A DNA stretch of 5,701 nt. It comes from Candidatus Hydrogenedentota bacterium. GTDB taxonomy: Bacteria > Hydrogenedentota > Hydrogenedentia > Hydrogenedentiales > CAITNO01. The notes below the pieces were generated by a model. The model saw nothing but the letters and a program-made list of their open reading frames with translations. It was not told the origin of the DNA and did no database searches. How positions within the stretch are numbered: position 1 is the first letter of the stretch; every line of letters starts with the position of its first letter. The translations under genes were made by a program, and so were the position numbers. Of the stretch, positions 5,421-5,701 are shown piece after piece. The stretch spans positions 1 through 5,701 of the forward strand of contig CAIXUF010000727.1 of the NCBI GenBank assembly GCA_903922535.1. Direction: 5' to 3'.

Positions 5421-5701
5421 TCAGTCCACCAGTTCGCGTTCGATTTCTTCCAGCGTCTTGCCCTTGGTCTCGGGCAGCTTGAAGAAAACGTACACGAGCC
5501 CAAAAAGGCAGACAGCGGCGTAGAGCAGGAAAGTCCCCGCCGCGCCCAGTGTGGCGTTCAGGAGGGGGAAGGTGTAGGTGAGGATGAAACAGGCGACCCA
5601 CAGCGCGGCCACGGCCACGGCCATCGCGGCGCCGCGGATGCGGTTGGGGAAGATCTCCGAGATGACCACCCAGGTCACCGGCGCCAGCGACATGGAATAG
5701 C
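5421..5701 (-). CDS. Sugar-porter family MFS transporter, C-terminal part
   Basis: Only the last 92 residues are in the window; the N-terminus lies beyond the right edge. The visible part begins in TM10 (SLAPVTWVVISEIFPNRIRG), whose SEIFP-x-x-x-R-G is a sugar-porter hallmark. TM11 (AAMAVAVAALWVACFILTY) and TM12 (about the stretch FLLYAAVCLFGLVYVFF) follow. The cytoplasmic tail carries the family signature PETKGKTLEEIE and ends with ERELVD. Members are 12-TM inner-membrane carriers of sugars or related polyols, usually proton-coupled. The substrate cannot be assigned from this fragment. The gene converges on the small plus-strand gene with a 24-bp gap and no obvious terminator between. Confidence 0.95.
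   Translation of the reverse strand, partial: YSMSLAPVTWVVISEIFPNRIRGAAMAVAVAALWVACFILTYTFPLLNATLGAAGTFLLYAAVCLFGLVYVFFKLPETKGKTLEEIERELVD

Overview
The window is GC-rich bacterial DNA, tightly packed and mostly coded on the minus strand. An ECF sigma factor with a membrane partner, a DUF4097-type protein, a large chain of carboxypeptidase-regulatory-like domains, a VapBC pair and a sugar-porter fragment together recall Planctomycetes/Verrucomicrobia-like or Hydrogenedentota-like uncultured lineages. That placement is an impression from gene content only; no rRNA or other phylogenetic marker is present.

Layout, from low to high coordinates. (1) 1-2006, minus: N-terminal 668 residues of a membrane-anchored protein with about six tandem beta-sandwich (CarboxypepD_reg-like) repeats; the C-terminus lies outside the window. 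(2) 2007-2256: a 250-bp regulatory gap with a GC-rich hairpin, a sigma70-like promoter, a palindrome, a perfect 8-bp inverted repeat and an ECF-like promoter motif. (3) 2257-4170, minus: a tightly overlapping three-gene operon transcribed as DUF4097-like protein, then ECF sigma factor (ATGA overlap), then a two-TM membrane protein that is probably the anti-sigma partner (14-bp overlap). A good ECF-type promoter candidate precedes it, suggesting autoregulation. (4) 4171-4356: that promoter plus two look-alike hairpins. (5) 4357-4982, minus: a VapB (AbrB-fold)/VapC (PIN) toxin-antitoxin operon with a GTGA overlap, a near-consensus sigma70 promoter (TTGACA-17-TATAGT), paired direct repeats at the transcription start and a 16-bp tandem duplication touching the -35 box. 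(6) 5208-5396, plus: a divergent 62-aa charged small protein of unknown function. (7) 5421-5701, minus: the C-terminus of a sugar-porter MFS transporter, convergent with the small gene.

The most coherent system is the cell-envelope regulatory module. A secreted or membrane-tethered DUF4097 protein is translationally coupled to an ECF sigma factor and a small two-TM protein lacking the usual zinc anti-sigma motif. A very similar bipartite motif (GGCAAC-N16-CGTC and GCCAAC-N16-CGTC) occurs both before this operon and before the large repeat protein, so the repeat protein may be a target of the sigma factor. That link is an inference: at the second site the motif lies very close to the start codon.
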